Assembly: GCF_963678635.1 (NCBI RefSeq)
Contig: NC_087067.1
Span: forward strand, 36,588,686 to 36,652,685
DNA from: Symsagittifera roscoffensis
Taxonomy: Eukaryota > Xenacoelomorpha > Acoela > Convolutidae
Reading direction: 5' to 3'
Length of the DNA: 64,000 bases
Positions 46,731 to 57,050 of this stretch are shown here, piece by piece; the stretch's first letter is position 1, and each line of letters opens with the position of its first letter. The notes beneath the pieces were generated by a model. It was not told the DNA's origin. It saw only the letters and a program-made list of their open reading frames with translations, and ran no database searches. Made by a program: the position numbers and the translations under genes.

Positions 46731-47243
46731 ATGCTATACCACCCTTCTATATTCGAACAAATAAACACCAAGACAATTCAAAAATCAACCCTGAAAACGC
46801 ACGGAAGCCACGGTCCCTCGGATCTAGATGCGTGCCAATGGAGAAAGATATTAACTCACTTCAACCAGACATCTATTGAGCTTTGCAAAACAATTGCTAA
46901 ACTATCCTATACAATAGCAAGTAAAGTTCTCCCCTATGAAAACTTAACGGCGTACAGCTCGTGTCGCCTAATACCTCTGGACAAAAATCCAAGGGTACGG
47001 CCCATTGGTATAGGCGAAGCTCTGAAAAGAATAATTGGCGAAACAATCAGCCAATGTATAAAATCAGACCTTAAAAATCTCGGAAAAATTTTCCAACTCT
47101 GCTTAGGCCAGAAGTGCGGAATCGAATGTGCTATCCACAGCTTAAGGAACGAGTTTGAGAAACCGGAAACGGACGCCATACTACTTATTGATGCGGAAAA
47201 TGCCTTCAACTCGCTCAATAGAGAACTTGCTCTAAAAATGTAG
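46731..47243 (+). pseudogene. RT N-terminal half of the RT-endonuclease element
   Basis: 170 codons with PHGSHGPSDLDA-like start, RPIGIGEALKRIIGE and DAENAFNSLN (RT motif A). It is interrupted by a TAG at 47,241. Downstream fragments in other frames carry TTQGDPLTMAMY (motif B) and YADD (motif C). Confidence 0.75.
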
Positions 47244-48254
47244 AAATATTTTGGCCGGCACTACATCATGCGCTGGCCAACTCATATAAACACCCATAAT
47301 TCTATTTGTCAATAACACGGTTTTGATATCTACCGAAGGCACAACGCAGGGTGATCCCCTCACAATGGCTATGTACGGAATTGGGATAATCCCACTGATT
47401 GAGCTCCTGCAAAAACCAAATATCACCCGAAAATGTTACGCAGATGATTGAAGCGCAGCAGGTGATCTTAGGAGTCTCCGCGCAATACTGGACAATCTGG
47501 ATGTGCACGCAAAAGTTTTCGGATACAATGTGAAGCCTTCCAAGTGTCAACTAATAGTAACAGAAAACCGTCGTGACAGCTCCATAAAAGTATTCGAGGG
47601 CACAAATGTTACATTGAAAGACAGTTTTAGAGTCCTTGGATTGGTTATAAGAACATCATCAGCATGCGATAAATACATGGAAAGCGAAATTGAAAAGACA
47701 GCTACACTAACTGTAAAGCTTTCCAAAATAGCTAAAATATCACCACAAATGCTTACTCCTGCTACACAAAGGGAGTTTAAAATAAATTAAGCTTTCTAAC
47801 CAGAACAACTCCGGAAGCATTTAGGAAAATGGATGAAATTGGGAAAAATGTAAGACAGCAGCTACTTCCTAGTTTTACTGGTAAAAACCATATAACCGAT
47901 GAAGATCGAAATGTTTGGCACCACCAAAAAAAAATGGGATGGGAGGATTAGACCTTTTCAGTAAAACGGACTTTTCAGAAATTATTAGTGGTCGCAAGCC
48001 ATTCATTTGTGATCCGTTAGAAAACAGTGATCCAGAAATAGCTGAAACGAAACAAACTCTGATAATAGAAACATCAAAACTGAGAGACAGAACATCACAC
48101 TCTCGAAAAAAGCTGAAATTATGGAAAATTGCACATCAGAAAAAAAAACTGACAATAAATCTAGCGTCACAAAAAGGAGCATCGAATTGGCTAAGCGGGC
48201 TACCCTTAAAGAAACAATTTTTCTCTCAACAAATCAGAGTTTAAAGATGGATTA

Positions 48255-48912
48255 TATCTAAGATATGGATGGGAGCCACTAAACACTCTAAATACATGCC
48301 CATGTGGACAACCGTTCATACTGACACACTCTTTACACTGTCCCAAAGGTGGATACACTCACCTACGACATTATGAAATTCGCGATACTTTTGCGACACT
48401 CCTGGACGAAGTATGCCATGGTGTTGAAATAGAGCCAAACTTCAATTGTTGGAAGCCGAAAGCTTTCGCAACCAAACAACGACTACTGAAAATGACGCTC
48501 GACTTGACATCAAGGCAAATGGACTCTGGGGAAACTTTTTTCGACGTAGAAATTTTCAACCCCCATGCTAAATCCTGCCCTAAACTATATCTGACTTCTA
48601 CAAATATCATGAGAGTGTCAATACATTAAAATACTAACAAAGAATATGGGATGTGGAACACAGCAGCTTTGTTTCACTAATTTTTGCGTGTACCGGAGGA
48701 GCAGCACCAGGCTCTACCATCCAGAAACTAGCAGAGAAACTAAGCGAGAAACGGAACGAATCATACTCGGACACAAAAAATTTATAAGAACAAAAATAAG
48801 TTTTGCACTTCTGAGGAGTGCAATCCTCTGCCTTAGGGGGTGCAAAAATCTTAAAAATACATCCAACATAGACAATTCTATCTGTGCTATAATCGAAGAG
48901 GGAAGGTTTTAA
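48255..48912 (+). pseudogene. Zinc-finger and restriction-like endonuclease tail
   Basis: The frame reads CPCGQPFILTHSLHCPKGG, then HYEIRDTFATLLDEVCHGVE and FFDVEIFNPHAKSCP. Acidic and lysine residues are in the order expected for a PD-(D/E)xK fold. It is broken by stops at about 48,627. The last part (48,646-48,912) restarts in another frame and ends at a TAA. Confidence 0.6.
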
Positions 48913-49310
48913 ATTACACTTCTCTTGATGCATTAATATCGAGTTGATTTATCCATAGAATTTTGGCGATGTATTTTTATAGCGTTTGTACGGCCCTATC
49001 CAACCTGTGCACGTACCGTCACATGACGGAAGGTTCCATTTTAATTGACCTTTTTTTAGAATTTGACGGTTAACAAAAGTAGAGTTGTTTTGATTAACAT
49101 TATTTCAACAAATCTGCCAGAAAATGACCTTGCAAAATTTTGTTACTGCTCTAAGAAACTATGGTCTGCAATTCCAGTCTGCGTCAGATTTTCATTTGCT
49201 ATAGCAGGAAAAAAAAAGGATTTTTCTTAGGAACATTTTCGTTTTCTGCATTTCTTTGCTCGCTTGCTTTAACTATTCATGTGATTTTTTAAGGAGTTGG
49301 TACTATAAAG
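48913..49310. other. Spacer, no recognisable feature
   Basis: AT-rich sequence between the RT-endonuclease element and the Penelope-like cluster. Confidence 0.35.
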
Positions 49311-49597
49311 TAACCTTGTTTTAGTGGTTTGCTACCTCTGATTTTGGCATATGTTATAGTGGCTTGGATCCCTCATTTGCCAAACTTGAAAAGTTACTTG
49401 GTTTTTGTGGAAAGTTTCTGACTTTGTTCAACTGTTTCCAATATGATCCTTTTCGAACGGTTAAAATTATTTAAGCCCGTTAAGATAGCGAAGGGACCGC
49501 TTGTTTTGTAGTGTTTAGTGTTTGTTAATGACATACTAAAATTGAGAAATACTTTGTTATACTTCCTCTTGAACTATAAGAAATTTAAAATATTAAT

Positions 49598-49632
49598 TCA
49601 AACGTTTTCGCACATTTTGTGCATCATCAGGC
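49598..49632 (-). ncRNA. Hammerhead-ribozyme-like motif (PLE A inverted end)
   Basis: The minus strand reads CTGATGA, a GCAC/GTGC stem with AAAAT loop, then GAAA and the palindrome AAACGTTT. These are the hammerhead core boxes with a stem II and a self-complementary stem III. Penelope-like elements are known to carry such ribozymes in their terminal repeats. The U between CTGATGA and the stem is extra to the textbook core. Confidence 0.6.
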
Positions 49633-50220
49633 TTAAAATTTTTTTAAATATTTACAAAACGATCAAAGATGTGAAAAGTGTGAAACATGTCTAAAATTGC
49701 TTTAAAAACTTTCTGACCAATCAAATCTAAACAACTCTAATTATATAATAAACTATTTATTCAAAAATAACATTTTCCTGTAAGATTCTGATATTTCTGT
49801 TTAGCTTTTCGATCTTTCATGGTTATAAAATTTTGGTTTGGGAAAATTTTTGATTCTAACATGTCAGTTTTTTAACTTTTAGCCATGTTATATACAGACT
49901 ATAATTTTAATCTTAATTTCAAGCTCCTGAATTCATCGCATGTGTTGATCCTCGGCCTCTCCCTCCAAATATGCAAAGCCTCTAGTGTGAGTAGCTTATG
50001 AGTGTTGGCTGTTTTGGTCTATAATCTCTGACTTCAGCTCAGCAATACCGCCTACTCCTAATTACAGAAACTACGCGAGCCTGATTACGGTGCCTGATAA
50101 CGGTGTTTTTTCGGATCAAGCGGTGTACAGCTTCCAATTGAGAATCTGAATTCTGAGATAAGCCGGGCAAATGCGGATAGGGCCAAGGCATCAGGTAACC
50201 TAGCAAAAGCAAGGAAGGTA

Positions 50221-50850
50221 GTGAGAAGGTGTATAGATGAGAAATGGTGGCACTCCGTAATATTCTATCTGAACCTGCAAGCAAGGTGTAGTGTCAATAA
50301 CCTGATTAGCCGACACAAGAAAAAGCTTGAAAAACTTTCGGAAAGACAGTATAGATTGTTAAAAAACTTGGATGAAAGGTCAGCTAGAATTTTAGATGAC
50401 CTGATTTTGCAGCTTTGGGTGCGCGAAGTCTTAAATTTTGAACCAAAACATCCGATATGAGACAAGTTTAATGAAATTCACTTCCTTGCGGACATTGACA
50501 GTTTTTTGTCTGAATTGAAGTTAAATAGGTTACCCGGAGAAAAGTTATGTGAGATTGAAGCAGCTACAAAGGAATATGCTAAGATTGGGAAACAGACCCC
50601 CTCTGAAAAAGGTGTTGAAAAAGCCAGAAAGTATTTGAAGGACATCTGTCTTCTGGCAGTGCCGTTTTATAAGGGCGTTGATTTTTGTGTAATGAAAAAG
50701 GAGACATATGAGAAGAATTTGAAAAACTTATTACAGGCAGAACAATTTAGTGAGAGGAAGAATCTGACAGATTGCGTGATAATGAAAAATGAAATAAACA
50801 TAAGACATAAACAAGGAAGTACTCGCCATGAAAAAGAAGGACGAGATTAG
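50221..50850 (+). pseudogene. PLE A N-terminal region
   Basis: One frame, N-terminal domain of the Penelope-like protein, rich in charged helices (RHKKKLEKLSERQYRLLKNL, EAATKEYAKI, KARKYLKDI). It is interrupted by a TGA at 50,458-50,460 where copy C has Arg. Another stop follows at 50,850. No zinc finger or enzymatic motif is in this half. Confidence 0.75.
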
Positions 50851-51710
50851 CGAAACGCTGTATACTAGGTTGAGATCAACATGGGCACAGCCGGCTAGGC
50901 TGTATGGATTAGCAAAAGTACATAAACAAGGTACACCGCATCGTCCCGTCCTTTCTTTACCTGGTAGCTCATATGACAACCTAAATAAAACATTGGCAAA
51001 GTAACTTGATGAAATTGAGGGCGCAAACATAGAAATGAACACTCAAATGGCCAGGGAGATTTTGGAGAAAACTGATCTGGACTCTGATGAGAGTATAATC
51101 TCTCTTGATGTAAAGAGTTTGTACACTAAAGTCCCGCTCAGGGAAGCGATTTAAAATAGCCCCTAGGAGATTATATGAGCAAGTCAACCCTCAGGAAACA
51201 TCTCGCAAGACTATGAAAAAACTACTGAATTTGGCAGTGAGTAAGGTACACTTTAAATGCAATGATTTGTGGTATGTACAAAAAAACGGTTTAGTAATGG
51301 GCGCCTCCTTGCAGTAATACTGGCCAATTTGTGGCTCAAAGAATACGAAGCTGCATTAAAGAAAGAAGTACCAAAATTGAACATAAAGAAGTACCAACGT
51401 TAAACATACATTAAAGTAACATTGTTTTAGTGGTTTGCAATTTCACTACCTCTGATTTTGGTATATGTTATAGTGGCTTGGATCCCTCATTTGCCAAACT
51501 TGAAAAGTTACTTGGTTTTTGTGAAAAGTTTCTGACTTTGTTCAACTGTTTCCAATATGATCCTTTTCGAACGGTTAAAATTAATTAAGCCCGTTAAGAT
51601 AGCGAAGGGACCGCTTTTTTGTAGTGTTTAGTGTTTGTTAATGACATACTAAAATTGAGAAATACTTTGTTATACTTCGTCTTGAACTATAAGAAATTTA
51701 AAATATTAAT

Positions 51711-51745
51711 TCAAACGTTTTCGCACATTTTGTGCATCATCAGGC
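51711..51745 (-). ncRNA. Hammerhead-ribozyme-like motif (PLE B inverted end)
   Basis: Same core as at 49,598-49,632 on the minus strand: CTGATGA, GCAC-AAAAT-GTGC stem II, GAAA, AAACGTTT. Confidence 0.6.
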
Positions 51746-52332
51746 TTAAAAATTTTTTAGATATTTACAAAACGATCAAAGATGTGAAAAGTGTGAAACA
51801 TGTCTAAAATTGCTTTAAAACTTTCTGACCAATCAAATCTAAACAACTCTAATTATATAATAAACTATTTATTCAAAAATAACATTTTCCTGTAAGATTC
51901 TGATATTTCTGTTTAGCTTTTCGATCTTTCATGGTTATAAAATTTTGGTTTGGGAAAATTTTTGATTCTAACATGTCAGTTTTTTAACTTTTAGCCATGT
52001 TATATACAGACTATAATTTTAATCTTAATTTCAAGCTCCTGAATTCATCGCATGTGTTGATCCTCGGCCTCTCCCTCCAAATATGCAAAGCCTCTAGTGT
52101 GAGTAGCTTATGAGTGTTGGCTGTTTTGGTCTATAATCTCTGACTTCAGCTCAGCAGTACCGCCTACTCCTAATTACAGAAACTACGCGAGCCTGATTAC
52201 GGTGCCTGATAACTGTGTTTTTTCGGATCAAGCGGTGCACAGCTTCCAATTGAGAATCTGAATTCTGAGATAAGCCGGGCAAATGCGGATAGGGCCAAGG
52301 CATCGAGTAACCTAGCAAAAGCCTGGAAGGTA

Positions 52333-52962
52333 GTGAGAAGGGGTATAGATGAAAAATGGTGGCACTCCGTAATATTCTATCTGAACCTGCAAGCAAGGTG
52401 TAGTGTCAATAACCTGATTAGCCGACACAAGAAAAAGCTTGAAAAAGTTTCGGAAAGACAGTATAGACCGTTAAAAAACTTGGATGAAAGGTCAGTTAGA
52501 AATTTAGATGACGTGATTTTGCCGCTTTGGGTGCGCGGAGTCTTAAATTTTGAACCAAAACATCCGATATGAGACAAGTTTAATGAAATTCACTTCCTTG
52601 CGGACATTGACAGTTTTTTGTCTGAATTGAAGTTAAATAGGTTACCCGGAGAAAAGTTATGTGAGATTGAAGCAGCTACAAAGGAATATGCTAAGAATGT
52701 GAAACATACCCCCTCTGACAAAGATGTTGAAAAAGCCAGAAAGTATTTGAAGGACATCTGTCTTCTGGCAGTGCCGTTTGATACGGGCGTGGATTTTTGT
52801 GTAATGAAAAAGGAGACATATGAGAAAACACTGAAAAATTTATTACAGGCAGAACAATTTAGTGAGAGGAAGAATCTGACAGATTGCGTGATAATGAAAA
52901 ATGAAGTAAACATAAGACATAAACAAGGAAGTACTCGCCATGAAAAAGAAAGACGAGATTAG
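52333..52962 (+). pseudogene. PLE B N-terminal region
   Basis: Homologous to 50,221-50,850 in copy A, with the same TGA at 52,570-52,572 and a stop at 52,960-52,962. A few private substitutions show that A and B have diverged slightly after duplication. Confidence 0.75.
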
Positions 52963-53380
52963 CGAAACGCTGTATACTAGGTTGAGATCAACATGGGCAC
53001 AGCCGGCTAGGCTGTATGGATTAGCAAAAGTACATAAACAAGGTACACCGCATCGTCCCGTCCTTTCTTTACCTGGTAGCTCATATGACAACCTAAATAA
53101 AACATTGGCAAAGTAACTTGATGAAATTGAGGGGGCAAACATAGAAATGAACACTCAAATGGCCAGGGAGATTTTGGAGAAAACTGATCTGGACTCTGAT
53201 GAGAGTATAATCTCTCTTGATGTAAAATGTTTGTACACTAAAGTCCCGCTCAGGGAAGCGGTTTTAAATAGCCCCTAGGAGATTATATGAGCAAGTCAAC
53301 CCTCAGGAAACATCTCGCAAGACTACGAAAAAACTACTGAATTTGGCAGTGTGTAAGGTACACTTTAAATGCAATGATTT
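52935..53380 (+). pseudogene. PLE B RT, first half
   Basis: Broken frames give LYGLAKVHKQGTPHRPVLSL (fingers), then a TAA at about 53,114 shared with copy A, then IISLDVKCLYTKVPLREA (RT motif A, catalytic Asp in SLDV), then the motif around LAVCKVHFKCNDLWYVQKNG. Confidence 0.7.
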
Positions 53381-54049
53381 GTGGTATGTACAAAAAAACG
53401 GTTTAGCAATGGGCGCCTCCTTGCAGTAATACTGGCCAATTTGTGGCTCAAAGAATATGAAGCTGCATTAAAGAAAGAAGTACCAAAATTGACTGGGCTA
53501 AATGAGGTTAAGAAGGAGGTCTACCCAGGATGTCAGAAAAAGGTGACATATCGGATTAAAGGGGTAGAATGCGAAGCTTGTTTGACCTGGTACCACTTGG
53601 GGTCAGGTAACATATCGGAATCTGAATACGCAGACATTGATGAAACAGTATGGTATTGCATTGCTTGCAAAAAACAACAGGAAGCAGACCGGGCCGAGAA
53701 TGGTGTTAAAGTTTTTCTAAGATATGTGGACGACATAGTTAGAACTGTCAAGGGCGATCCTGAGTTGGTTCTCGAGGCTGCCAATAACTTGCATCCAAAC
53801 TTGCAGTTTACCATAGAAGAACTTGATAGTAACGATAATTTGGCCTTTTTGGATTTAAATGTCAATGTGGACTCAGGAAAAATTTCAGAGGTGGCGCACC
53901 CTTGCATTACAAAAAAAACGTCATTGAAGGGACGATTCATAGGGTTTTCAGAAGTATCTCAACATGGGAAAATTTTGACCAGGCATTGGAAAAAAAATCG
54001 GAACAATGGATTGAAAATCAATATCCGAAAAAACGGTCGGACAGTGTAG
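53381..54049 (+). pseudogene. PLE B RT, second half, with PHD-like finger insert
   Basis: 222 codons. It opens within RT motif B (LLAVILANLWLKEYEAAL after a one-base loss). A Cys/His cluster at residues 51-96 follows: C51, C64-x2-C67, H72, C93-x2-C96, with W91 two residues before C93, the spacing of a PHD finger with two ligands changed. RT motif C YVDDIVR is at residues 115-121, then LHPNLQFTIEELD and LAFLDLNV, as in Penelope RT. The finger lies between motif B and motif C. Confidence 0.75.
53522..53668 (+). other. PHD-like zinc-finger insert in Penelope RT (copy B)
   Basis: Ligand pattern in B: x-x2-C-x12-C-x2-C-x4-H-x2-x-x17-C-x2-C, with VWYC at the end, typical of PHD C4HC3 fingers. The first and sixth ligand positions are not Cys here (Tyr and Ser), and copy E has different defects, so a common ancestor probably had all eight. 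Confidence 0.65.
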
Positions 54050-54125
54050 TGTTTGGAACTTTTAACAAGGTCATTGAGGGAAAGAAAAATTTAGAGGTGA
54101 AGGCATCAGAACCGAGAAATGGTAA

Positions 54126-54599
54126 ATGGTCAAAAGACTCACCCCCCCCCCCTTTTTCACAATGCAATATCGAGGCAATCCATCTCAACTGCTAGCTGCA
54201 AAGGTTTGGGAAGTATTCGGAGCACAAATAGTTTTTACAACAAGAAAATTGAAAACATGCTTGCCATCTGTCAGAACTACCTTTGCTCGTGAACTGAGGT
54301 CCAAAGTGGTGTATAAGCTTACTTGTAGTGGATGTAACTCCACCTATGTCGGCCAAACAGTCAGACATTTAGCCACGAGGGTCGATGAACACCGCAAAGG
54401 GGACTCCCCAGCAGGGCAACACTTGTTAGAATGTAATAAGGTGGTAGGCGGTACTGCTGAGCTGAAGTCAGAGATTATAGACCAAACAGCCAACACTCAT
54501 AAGCTACTCACACTAGCGGCTTTGCATATTTGGAGGGAGAGGCCGAGGATCAACACACGCGATGAATTCAGGAGCTTGGAATTAAGACTAAAATTATAG
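54126..54599 (+). CDS. PLE B GIY-YIG endonuclease
   Basis: 157 codons, open. The domain reads VVYKLTCSGCNSTYVGQTVR, then HLATRVDEHRKGDSP and a C-terminal His/Glu part ending LHIWRERPRINTRDEFRSLE. The Tyr-Val-Gly-Gln-Thr, Arg and Glu residues of the PLE GIY-YIG nuclease are present. It nicks the target to start reverse transcription. The frame change to the RT may be due to the C10 run near 54,145. Confidence 0.85.
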   Translation: MVKRLTPPPFFTMQYRGNPSQLLAAKVWEVFGAQIVFTTRKLKTCLPSVRTTFARELRSKVVYKLTCSGCNSTYVGQTVRHLATRVDEHRKGDSPAGQHLLECNKVVGGTAELKSEIIDQTANTHKLLTLAALHIWRERPRINTRDEFRSLELRLKL

Positions 54600-54816
54600 T
54601 CTATGTATAACATGGCTAACAGTTAACAAAAACTGACAAGTAGGAATCAAAAATTTTCCCAAATCGAAGTTTTAAAACCATGAAAGAACAAAAAACTAAA
54701 AAGAAATATCAAAAATTTACAGGAAAATGTTATTATTGACTACGTAAACTTCATGTAATTACAGTTATTTAATTTTGATTGGTCAAAATGTTTTAAAGCA
54801 TTTCTAGACATGTTTC
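54600..54816 (+). other. PLE B 3' untranslated region
   Basis: Closely related to 56,030-56,290 and, inverted, to 49,640-49,930; part of the pseudo-LTR of the element. Confidence 0.65.
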
Positions 54817-55339
54817 TCATAATTCAGATCTCTGATCGTTTTTTGAATATTGTAGAAAATTATCATCCTGATGATGAATTTGAGTGTTCATTTCTATGTT
54901 TGCCAGCTCAATTTCATCAAGGTACTTTGCCAATGTTTTATTTAGGTTGTCATATGAGCTACCAGGTAAAGAAAGGACGGGACGAAGTGGTGTTACTTGT
55001 TTATGTACTTTTGCTAATCCATACAGCCCAGCCGGCTGTGCCCATGTTAATCTCAACCTAGTATACAGCGCTTCGCTGATCTGGTCCTTCTTTTTCATGG
55101 CGAGTTTTTCCTTGTTTATGTCTTATGTTTATTTCATTTTTCATTATCATGCAATCTGTCAGATTCTTCCTCTCACTAAATTGTTCTGCCTGCAATAAAT
55201 ATTTCAGTTTCTTTTCATATGTCTCCTTTTTCATTACACAAAATTCCACGCCCCTATCAAACGGCACTGCCAGAAGACCGATGTCCTTCAAATACTTTCT
55301 GGCTTTTTCAACACCTTTGTCAGAGGGCGTCTGTTTCAC
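54817..55339 (-). pseudogene. PLE C fragment: linker and RT start
   Basis: Two overlapping frames: 55,339-55,058 (KARKYLKDIGLLAVPFDRG) and 55,098-54,817 (LYGLAKVHKQVTPLRPVLSL and KTLAKYLDEIELANIE). Truncated after motif EMNTQ by the junction with copy B. Confidence 0.75.
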
Positions 55340-55839
55340 ACTCTTAGCATGTCTCTGTTTGTAGCTGCTTCAATCTCATATAATTTTTCTCCGGGTAATC
55401 TATTTAACTTCAATTCAGACAAAAAACTGTCAATGTCCGCAAGGAAGTGAATTTCAATAAATTTGTCTCGTACCGGCTGTTTTGGTCCAAAACTTAAGAC
55501 TTCGCGCACCCAAAGCGGCAAAACCACTTCATCTAATATTCTAACTGACCTTTCATCCAAGTTTTTTAACGGTCTATACTGTCTTTCCGAAAGTTTTTCA
55601 ATCTTTTTCTTGTGTCGGCTAATCAGGTTATTGACACTACACCTTACTTGCAGGTTCAAATACAATATTACGGAGGGCCACCATTTCTCATCTATACCCC
55701 TTCTCACTACCTCCCTTGCTTTTGCTAGGTTACCCGATGCCTTGGCCCTATCCGCATTTGCCCGGCTTATCTCAGAATTCAGATTCTCAATTGGAAGCTG
55801 TGCACCGCATGATACAAAAAAAACACCCTTATCAGGCAC
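55336..55839 (-). pseudogene. PLE C N-terminal fragment
   Basis: 167 codons, open where A and B are broken (VRDKFIEIHFLADIDSFLSE). Charged helical region of the Penelope-like protein, as at 52,333-52,962; continues out of frame into 55,339-55,058. Confidence 0.78.
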
Positions 55840-55876
55840 CGTAATCAGGCTCGCGAAAATTCTTTAAATAGGACGT

Positions 55877-56335
55877 AGGCAGTACTGCTGAGCTGAATTC
55901 AGAGATTATAGAACAAACAGCCAACACTCATAAGCTACCCACACTAGAGGCTTTGCATATTTGGAGGGAGAGGCCGAGGATCAACACACGCGGTAAATTC
56001 AGGAGCTGGGAATTAACACTAAAATTATAGTCTATGTATAACATGGCTAAAAGTTTAAAAGAAACTGACATGTCAGAATCAAAAATATTCCCAAATCGAA
56101 GTTTTATAACAATGAAAGAACAAAAAGCTAAAAAAATTATCAGAAATTTACAAGAAAGTGTTATTGTTGACTACGTAAACCTTTATGTAATTACAGTTGT
56201 TTAAGTTTGATTGGTCAAAATGTTTTACAGCATTATTAGACATGTTTCTCATTTTTCAGATCTCTGATCGTTTTTTAAAGATTGTAGAAAATTTTAATCC
56301 TGATGATGCACAAAATGTTCGAAAATGTTTGAATT
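55877..56335 (+). repeat. PLE C inverted terminal piece, with hammerhead-like motif at its end
   Basis: Homologous to the end of the PLE B GIY-YIG ORF and 3' UTR (GTACTGCTGAGCTGAATTCA to TCCTGATGATGCAC). At 56,300-56,330 the motif CTGATGA, GCAC-AAAAT-GTTC, GAAA appears; in this copy one stem II base pair is lost. Confidence 0.75.
56295..56335 (+). ncRNA. Hammerhead-ribozyme-like motif (PLE C end)
   Basis: CTGATGA at 56,300, GAAA at 56,321, TTTGAATTAA after. TTAATC before the core can pair with GAATTAA after it (stem I). Stem II is weakened by one mismatch. Confidence 0.5.
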
Positions 56336-56527
56336 AACTTTTTAAATTTCCTCTTTAACAATGGCTCACAAATTCTTTCCTCAGCATCACTATATGCGAT
56401 ACCCCAAGATCTTGGTTTCTTGATGAATTTGTCAATTGTGAATGAACAAAACTCACATCCCTCTGAAAGTAAAATATTGTCTTATGGCTAAGACACTTGA
56501 AATAAAGTCTCTCTTGGCAATTATTAT
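56336..56527. other. Spacer between PLE C and PLE E
   Basis: No recognisable gene. The following 350 bases are the first pseudo-LTR of PLE E. Confidence 0.4.
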
Positions 56528-56802
56528 ACTGAAAATTTAGTCCCAAAATATTTTTGGTTTTTTATTTAAAACGTACATGTCTAAATCAAAATTATGACTC
56601 ACAAACTTCCAGACAAATTAATTTAAATTGGTTTAAATAATTTTAGAGGTTAAAAGTATTTTAATCGTAATAGTTATTTAGAGGTCAATTGTGATTGGCT
56701 AAGTTTTCAACATGATGATTTAGAACCAAAATGTATGTGAATTATTGTAAATAACCTTTGTAAATTTACGTTTTATTGTCAATTAGATTAGTTTATTGTA
56801 AA

Positions 56803-56850
56803 AATCCTGACGATGCACATAGATGCGAAAAAACTTTTGCTCGTTTTTAC
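56803..56850 (+). ncRNA. Hammerhead-ribozyme-like motif (PLE E 5' repeat)
   Basis: CTGACGA, TGCA-CATAGA-TGC, GAAA on the plus strand. The AAACGTTT palindrome after GAAA found in the 3' repeat is degraded here. Confidence 0.5.
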
Positions 56851-57050
56851 TTTTTAACAAAAATTTCTTCAGTTTACTTGTAAATTTGTGAGAAACCAAA
56901 TATCGAAGAGCTTAAAATTCCAAGTATTTTACCATTTCAGGGCCAGTACAAAAACTTTTAATGACTTCCGTCAATGTATAGGGAATTATTACAGTGTGTT
57001 TTTATCCATACGTAGAATATGGCCATTTTTTATTTATTTGAGTTACCGAA

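Larger units (their letters stand above)
46666..48912 (+). mobile_element. Decayed RT plus restriction-like-endonuclease retroelement
   Basis: Successive broken frames give an RT followed by a zinc-finger/endonuclease-like tail. RT traces are GPSDLDACQWRKIL, CRLIPLDKNPRVRPIGIGEA, LLIDAENAFNSLNRE (catalytic Asp), and CYADD followed by a stop at 47,440-47,450. The tail has CPCGQPFILTHSLHCPKGG near 48,297-48,355, a C-x-C..H..C finger, then DEVCHGVEIEP and ETFFDVEIFNPHAKSCPK, a PD-(D/E)xK-like nuclease pattern. It ends with SFALLRSAILCLRG. Most RT-bearing LINEs with an endonuclease after the RT are R2/NeSL-like; this RT differs from those by its RLIPLDK..RPIG motif. Host protein fragments are not suggested. 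Confidence 0.75.
49311..51410 (+). mobile_element. Penelope-like element A (3' truncated)
   Basis: About 2.1 kb nearly identical to the start of copy B (51,411-53,490). It starts with an inverted copy of the element's 3' end (49,590-50,062), then the coding body. Fragments 50,221-50,460 and 50,506-50,850 are in one frame, separated by a TGA. Diagnostic text includes AQPARLYGLAKVHKQG and the RPVLSLPGSSYDNLNK motif. It ends abruptly in the RT before the YVDD box. It shares its stop codons with copy B. Confidence 0.9.
51411..54875 (+). mobile_element. Penelope-like element B (most complete)
   Basis: It contains an inverted terminal piece (51,700-52,160), N-terminal coding (52,333-52,962), RT (about 52,935-54,050), the GIY-YIG endonuclease (54,126-54,599) and a 3' untranslated end with the beginning of a ribozyme motif (CTGATGA at 54,870). 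The order RT-GIY-YIG defines Penelope-like elements. Frames are broken by shared and private stops, and there is a C10 run near 54,145. It ends by fusion to inverted copy C. Confidence 0.9.
54876..56335 (-). mobile_element. Penelope-like element C (inverted)
   Basis: The minus strand encodes the N-terminal part of the element (55,839 down to 54,817). Beyond its 5' side lies a 3' end in plus orientation (55,877-56,335), i.e. the same inverted terminal structure as in A and B, but flipped. The coding is less damaged than A/B: Arg replaces the TGA and Tyr the TAA found in both A and B. It is truncated in the RT. Confidence 0.85.

Noticed and set aside
50731..51042. 103-aa minus ORFs in PLE A and B with Ser/Phe-rich text
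   Set aside because: Antisense shadows of the Penelope coding region, identical in both because of the duplication.
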